A stretch of 64,000 nucleotides of DNA. Origin: Ailurus styani (taxonomy: Eukaryota; Chordata; Mammalia; Carnivora; Ailuridae). The stretch covers positions 187,723 through 251,722 of the forward strand of contig LNAC01000679.1 in assembly GCA_002007465.1 (NCBI GenBank), in the 5' to 3' direction. Of this stretch, positions 59,560-64,000 are shown piece by piece (positions within the stretch are counted from its first letter, which is position 1; the number at the start of each line of letters is the position of its first letter). Under the pieces are notes generated by a model that did no database searches, was not told where the DNA came from, and saw only the letters and a program-made list of their open reading frames with translations. Both the position numbers and the translations under genes were made by a program.

Positions 59560-60330
59560 CAAAGCTGGAGTGATGTTTCTAAAACACCATTTTGATTATA
59601 TCATTCTTTTGCTTAAAATTTTTGCAAGCTTATCCACGTTTTTCAGGACGACATCCAAACTCCTTGCCATAGCATTTGAATCACATTTGGTGGCCTGCCG
59701 TGCTTTCTTCTCCACACCTCTCACTTCGCATGCTACATATTGCATATTTTCTCATCTTTGCACATCATCTCCCAATGCCAAATACATGCATTTTCTACCC
59801 TTTATAGGTACCCAGTAACTCTAGAAGCTTCCATGCTTGACTCTTGTGAACTATGTATTTGCTTCGTTAGTTAAGTCAGTGGAAGCAGATGGGATTGGTA
59901 CAGTAAGGAATAGTTTGCTTGCTATGCAATGTCAGCCTAAAATTGGCAGGAAGTTAGCAATAACACTAAGTGATAGGAGGCTGAAGGAGTTTCGACTGAA
60001 CTTCCAGGTCCCTTTGGATGCCATGTTCTCTTGATCCAGCGATACTATATCCTTTCCTTCTTTTCAGCAAGTTAGTTCCGTTCTCATTTTCACATCTCAA
60101 CCTGCATGTCACTTTTTCTAGGAAGCTCCCCCATGTCCCCACTATCTCTCTCCTGTGTGTTCCTCTGGGGCCTCCTGCTCATCATCACACTCATCATGAC
60201 ACTCATCTCCCCAGGAAGCTGTGGGCTCCTTTCAGAGAGTTCGCATGTCTTACTCTCAACGGTATCTCTAGAGCTAGCATAATGCCTTAAATGCAGTTGA
60301 TGATTGATTAATATTTATTAGCTGAATGAA
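59560..60330 (+). mobile_element. L2 (LINE2) 3' part, interrupted
   Basis: The left piece (59560-59790) has 'gattatatcattcttttgct' (59593-59612) and 'ccaaactccttgccatagca'. The right piece (60015-60330) has 'caacctgcatgtcacttttt' (60098-60117), 'gctagcataatgccttaaat' and a terminal 'agctgaatgaa'. About 220 bp of unidentified sequence (59795-60015) separates them. Confidence 0.7.
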
Positions 60331-60913
60331 CACAAATTTAGCTTCAAGATTAAAGGGGGCAAAAATGAGAATCCAGGAATATTCATTTTTCCTGCTACCC
60401 CCTTCTCTCTCAAAAGCCCTTCCCCTTTCCCAGCATCCCCTTTTTCTGCCTGGCCACTTTCTTCTCCGCCAGAGATATCTTCAAGTCTAACTCCAGTTCA
60501 GAGGCCAATCAGTCCCCTGAGGTTATTTACTGATAACAAAAGGAGGACCTCTTTAAGCTGTTGGTTGATACAAAATAATTCATACAGCATTTTCTGTTTG
60601 CTTCATGTGCATTAAATGTCAAGAGGAATGTGTATACCATATCCCTGATAGTGGAGTGACAGAGTCTAAGACTGAAGTTTCTGGACATGTGGCCTTTCCT
60701 GAGACATCCTGAGATGTTTAGTGATTACACACAAGCCCATGCCCTGTGAGTACTCTGTGCATTCTGAGAATGGGTTTGTCTGTCGTAGGGCAATGGTACC
60801 AAACCTCTCACATCTGTATGGCGCTTTACATTAGTGTTTCTTAGCAAGTGTTTCATGAATACCAATGACAGCTCTTTCAAATAGGCTGAGAAGATTCTCA
60901 CCTTCATCTCTTC

Positions 60914-60914
<1 letters not shown>

Positions 60915-60953
<39 letters not shown>
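60915..60953. repeat. (AC)n microsatellite
   Basis: Uninterrupted CA run of about 38 bp. Confidence 0.97.
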
Positions 60954-60955
<2 letters not shown>

Positions 60956-61140
60956 TAAAGTTGAAAGAAATGAGGGTAAGAATTTAAGTCCGTTGGCTGT
61001 GCCATAAAAATGTGAAGAGCTAATTCCATGCTCTTCTTGATTCCTAGTCCAGGATTCATTTCCCTGCCTCAGACAAGTCATGGCTCTTTTCTCTTCTGAT
61101 ACAAGCAGGTTATATGACTAATACCTCTTGGCATCCTATC

Positions 61141-61235
61141 CAGCATGCGCACACACATGTGCGCATGTGCACACATACCCACACGCACACACAGGTGCAT
61201 GAGCATAAGCACACGCACCCACACGCACATACACC
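61141..61235. repeat. Alternating purine-pyrimidine tract (CA/GC-rich)
   Basis: 'gcgcacacacatgtgcgcat' and similar text over about 95 bp. It has the alternating GC/AC/AT pattern expected of Z-DNA-prone sequence. Confidence 0.85.
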
Positions 61236-61710
61236 CTTGGCATGAGGAAACTAGGGCCATCCACAGAAGATGAATCACTTCTCCGTGAATCACTGCTCCA
61301 TGATTGCAGAAAAAATGTTTTGCTGATTAGTAGGAGGCAGCAGTTTCTTCCCACCCCTCTGTCTGCACTTCGATGTTGTATCACATTGGAAGGGAAAGCC
61401 TTGATCTGTAGAATAACTGCCCAGTTTCTAATTTGTGACAGTCCAAACAAGAACAAGCTATGACATGATCATCTATTAGAAACTCCATTTACATCTTAAT
61501 CAGGCCAGGAACCTGCACAGAAGTTGTGAAGACATTAGCCGAGTTATCCATTTTCAATTTCAGAGGGAAAGAAAACAGGGTGGCAAAACCTACAATTGAG
61601 CATCTTGCACCAAAGGGAAGTATCGACAGTTCTTTTTCATCACCTGAATCATATTGGTTCTGTTGACTAAAAGTCACCATTATATTAATCATGTTTTAAA
61701 AGAAAAGTTG

Positions 61711-61912
61711 CCTCAGGCACCTGGGTGGCTCAGTGTGTTAAAGCCTCTGCCTTCAGCTCAGGTCATGATCTCAGGGTCCTGGGATCGAGTCCTGCATCGG
61801 GCTCTCTGCTCAGCGGGGAGCCTGCTTCCTCCTCTCCCTCTGCCTGCCTCTCTGCCTCCTTGTAGTCTCTCTGTAAAATAAATAGATAAGATCTTTTAAA
61901 AAGTAATAAAAT
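61711..61912 (+). mobile_element. Can-SINE (young type)
   Basis: Head 'tcaggcacctgggtggctca', intact core and TCTGCCTGCCTCTCTGCC block. TSD of 13 bp with one difference: 'aaaagaaaagttg' (61698-61710) and 'aaaagagaagttg' (61913-61925). Confidence 0.95.
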
Positions 61913-61989
61913 AAAAGAGAAGTTGTCATAAAGAAATACATCTGCCCAAGCATGCCCAGTTCATTTTGCATATATATGATGAATTGTCT

Positions 61990-62095
61990 GAGTCTGTGCA
62001 TCACCATTTCACAAGTGAGAAATCAAGACATCAGCAGGCTGGCTATTCATATGTAGCTAGGAAGCAGTGAAAAGCCAAACCGAAATCTTTTTTCT
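61990..62095 (-). mobile_element. MIR SINE trace, cut by old SINE
   Basis: 'tttcacaagtgagaaatcaa' and 'tatgtagctaggaagcagtg' follow antisense MIR order. It continues weakly after 62207 ('tgatatccaagtccattccc'). Confidence 0.5.
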
Positions 62096-62096
62096 T

Positions 62097-62207
62097 TCTT
62101 TTTTATGATTTTATTTTTAAGTAATCTCTACACCTAAGGTGGGGCTCAAACTCACAACCTCAATCAAGAGTTGCATACTCCATGGACTGAGCCAGTCAGG
62201 CATCCCC
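62097..62207 (-). mobile_element. Short old Can-SINE
   Basis: 'gattttatttttaagtaatc' (62107-62126), 'ggtggggctcaaactcacaa' (62139-62158), and right end 'gagccagtcaggcatcccc'. This is the older, shorter tRNA-Lys SINE form. Flanks 'ccaaaccgaaatc' and 'ccaaacccaac' may be a worn TSD. Confidence 0.85.
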
Positions 62208-62219
62208 AAACCCAACTTT

Positions 62220-63420
62220 TTCTGATATCCAAGTCCATTCCCTTAAGCACATTTATACATTATGGTTTATGGGCAATAGAATCATAGAGCTGATTGGAAC
62301 AGTGAAAATTGGCCCTATTGAGCACTGTAGTTAATGGATTTGTTCACCTTCCCCTAAAAACAATTGTAGAAGGCATCTCTTATCTCAGGATTAAGTATTC
62401 CAGCCTGTGAGTAAATTTCATAATATAAAGCATGTATCATAAAGGATCAACAATTTTCTTCTGTTCCCGACAGCAGATTTTCTACAATTACACTGGCCCT
62501 GCCTATCTGAAGCTATTCTCCCCATCATTTGCCCTCAGGTAACCCAGTACTTTGTCCTAAAAAATTCATCTTTCAGATTTTCTTTAACCCTAGGCTATAG
62601 TGAGTAGAAGTAGCACACACCTTCAAAGGACCCACTCCAACTTTCCAGGGCAAAACATCTTTTCTTAATTTATTCTTTTTCCATCTTCCTGAACACCTTA
62701 GCACTTTCTGATCATTGGTCTATTCTCTGATGGTACTTTCTTCACTCTGGTTCCATACGTCTGTGCTAAGATTTCTGACTAACCATGATCCTTTGCAATT
62801 CTGATCACTAACTAGTATATCTCATGGCAATTCCTAGATTTTATTTTCTCCTTACTTCTACTTTCTTTGTGCACTTGTACTGATGAAACAAACCCAATGG
62901 AAAATCAGAGAAAAGAGAAACATATTTTGAAGGCATAATAGTAGGAAGAAGATAGTAGAGTGAAAATTATTTAGTTTAGCAAAAGAAAGACTTTGTTATG
63001 TTTGCTTGTTCTTGTCTGGTATATATTTTACCTGGAAGGTGCTAATGGAACTAAAATGCCTTCTAAGAAAGATCTACACCTGCTTATAGAATAGATACAG
63101 GAGTGAGACACAGAATCATGAAGTCTTGTGTTGCTTTTGTAGGCTGGAGCCAGGATCCAGGAGAGGCTGGAGGTAGTGAAAGAAAGAAAAGATTATGGAA
63201 AAAATAGGGAACAAAAGAGAGACAAGAGAAAATAACTCATGGATTTCCTTCTGAGACGATTCAGTGGAAACAGTAAAAAAGGTATTTTGTGCCCTCTTTA
63301 GCCTCTATCTGCTTTTCTAATTGCAAAACAGTACAAGTGATTATTTTTTTCAGGTAGGAGTCTAGTTACACTAAATATAGTCCAGATATATTGGTCTAAG
63401 TCATGCATATATTCCATTGT
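62220..63420. other. No recognisable feature
   Basis: Unique sequence. Confidence 0.5.
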
Positions 63421-63424
63421 TTCT

Positions 63425-63560
63425 TACCACATTTTGGAAATTAGAAAGCTACATCTTAGAGAAATAGCGAAACAATATAAAACTCATGGCCAGTAAGTGG
63501 TAGGCCAAGACTTAACCATAACAATGCTTGTGTCTGAATCCTTATTCCTTGCAGCCCCTC
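63425..63560 (-). mobile_element. MIR SINE trace
   Basis: 'ttggaaattagaaagctaca' and 'actcatggccagtaagtggt' (63482-63501) fit antisense MIR. Weak. Confidence 0.5.
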
Positions 63561-64000
63561 CAGTGAGTCTCCAGCATCTGTTTTCTTATGTAATCCAGGT
63601 ATGCTCTATGTTAAATACCATCCTTACCTATTATTTTCCCCCAGTCCCTTCAGCTTAGAAATGATACGTAAATACCATCACGCCGGATGCTTTGCGTGGG
63701 GAGAAAGACAGAACACATGTCTATGTTAATGGAAACCCTTTAGAGTTGTTGATCGAGTGAAAGTTCTATCCAGGAGTCTGGGCCAGTTTTGAGGGAAATG
63801 GAAGCCGTGGCAAATTAGGCAGGTTCCTTGGACAGGCTGACTCCGTAGTAGGAAGTGGTGGGTGTTAGGAAGCTGTGAGAGGGTTTGCAAAGGCTTTCAG
63901 CATCACATTTTCATTTCCTAGCTGCCTATAAAAAAGGAAAAGCCCAGAATTGAAGTGCCACCTTGGTATCAGACAAATGAGTCACTTAGATTTTCTTCAG
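63561..64000. other. No recognisable feature
   Basis: Unique sequence to the end of the window. Confidence 0.5.

Larger units (their letters stand above)
60331..61700. other. No gene; two CA-rich tracts
   Basis: Unique apart from the CA repeats at 60915-60953 and 61141-61235. Open frames around 61078-61463 come from the CA-rich tract. Confidence 0.5.

Noticed and set aside
1..64000. An undescribed multi-gene system
   Set aside because: No coding gene is supportable. Everything with structure is a retrotransposon, transposon, satellite or short palindrome, so no such system is claimed.

Overview
The window is non-coding nuclear DNA from a carnivore. It carries 24 recognisable Can-SINE copies (tRNA-Lys-derived, with the typical 'GCGCCTGGGTGGCTCAG' head, 'CAGGTCATGATC' core and AAATAAATAAAATCTTT tail). 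It also has 5'-truncated copies of the carnivore L1 3' end. The detailed SINE form (a TCTCTGCCTGCCTCTCTGCC block before the tail) looks mustelid-like (ferret, mink, marten or otter type). That genus-level guess comes from recalled sequence and is not proven. No tRNA, rRNA or snRNA gene, CRISPR array or host protein-coding gene could be supported. The longest open frames (up to about 145 codons) are chance frames, or lie on or opposite retrotransposons. The window reads as a gene desert or a large intron.

Layout. 1-740: antisense L1 ORF2 remnant. 1.4-4.2 kb: SINEs nested in old L1 3' ends, then an L2 fragment. 5.4-6.4 kb: an ancient L1-type remnant. 7.1-9.9 kb: a cluster of MIR, four SINEs and a 1.2 kb L2. 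10-18.4 kb: more SINEs, an L1 3' end and MIR. 18.7-19.8 kb: a repeat-free island with a perfect 24-bp palindrome. 21.4-24.7 kb: SINE next to SINE, then an antisense L1 split by a SINE. 27.2-28.9 kb: a MER5-type hAT element, a MIR and an antisense L2. 33.8-34.8 kb: two truncated carnivore L1 insertions, the second splitting a MIR. 35.35-35.59 kb: an open reverse-transcriptase-like fragment. 39.1-42.2 kb: a decayed class III (ERVL-type) retrovirus pol region broken by a SINE. 48.1-50.2 kb: an L1 with a head-to-head inversion, followed by a hAT transposase remnant. 53.9-54.8 kb: a carnivore L1 inside another MIR. 57-62.5 kb: microsatellites, an L2 and three SINEs (one young, two older).

Nothing here works together as a pathway. 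The window is a layered record of insertions: MIR, L2 and hAT oldest, then ERVL and old L1, then Can-SINEs and carnivore L1s, many with intact target-site duplications (TSDs). The points most worth following are the 92%-identical 120-bp unit found twice in L2 surroundings, the repeat-free island with its palindrome, the RT-like open frame on the minus strand, and the inverted L1. Repeat family names and edges are judged by eye against remembered consensus sequences. Edges of old elements may be off by tens of bases.
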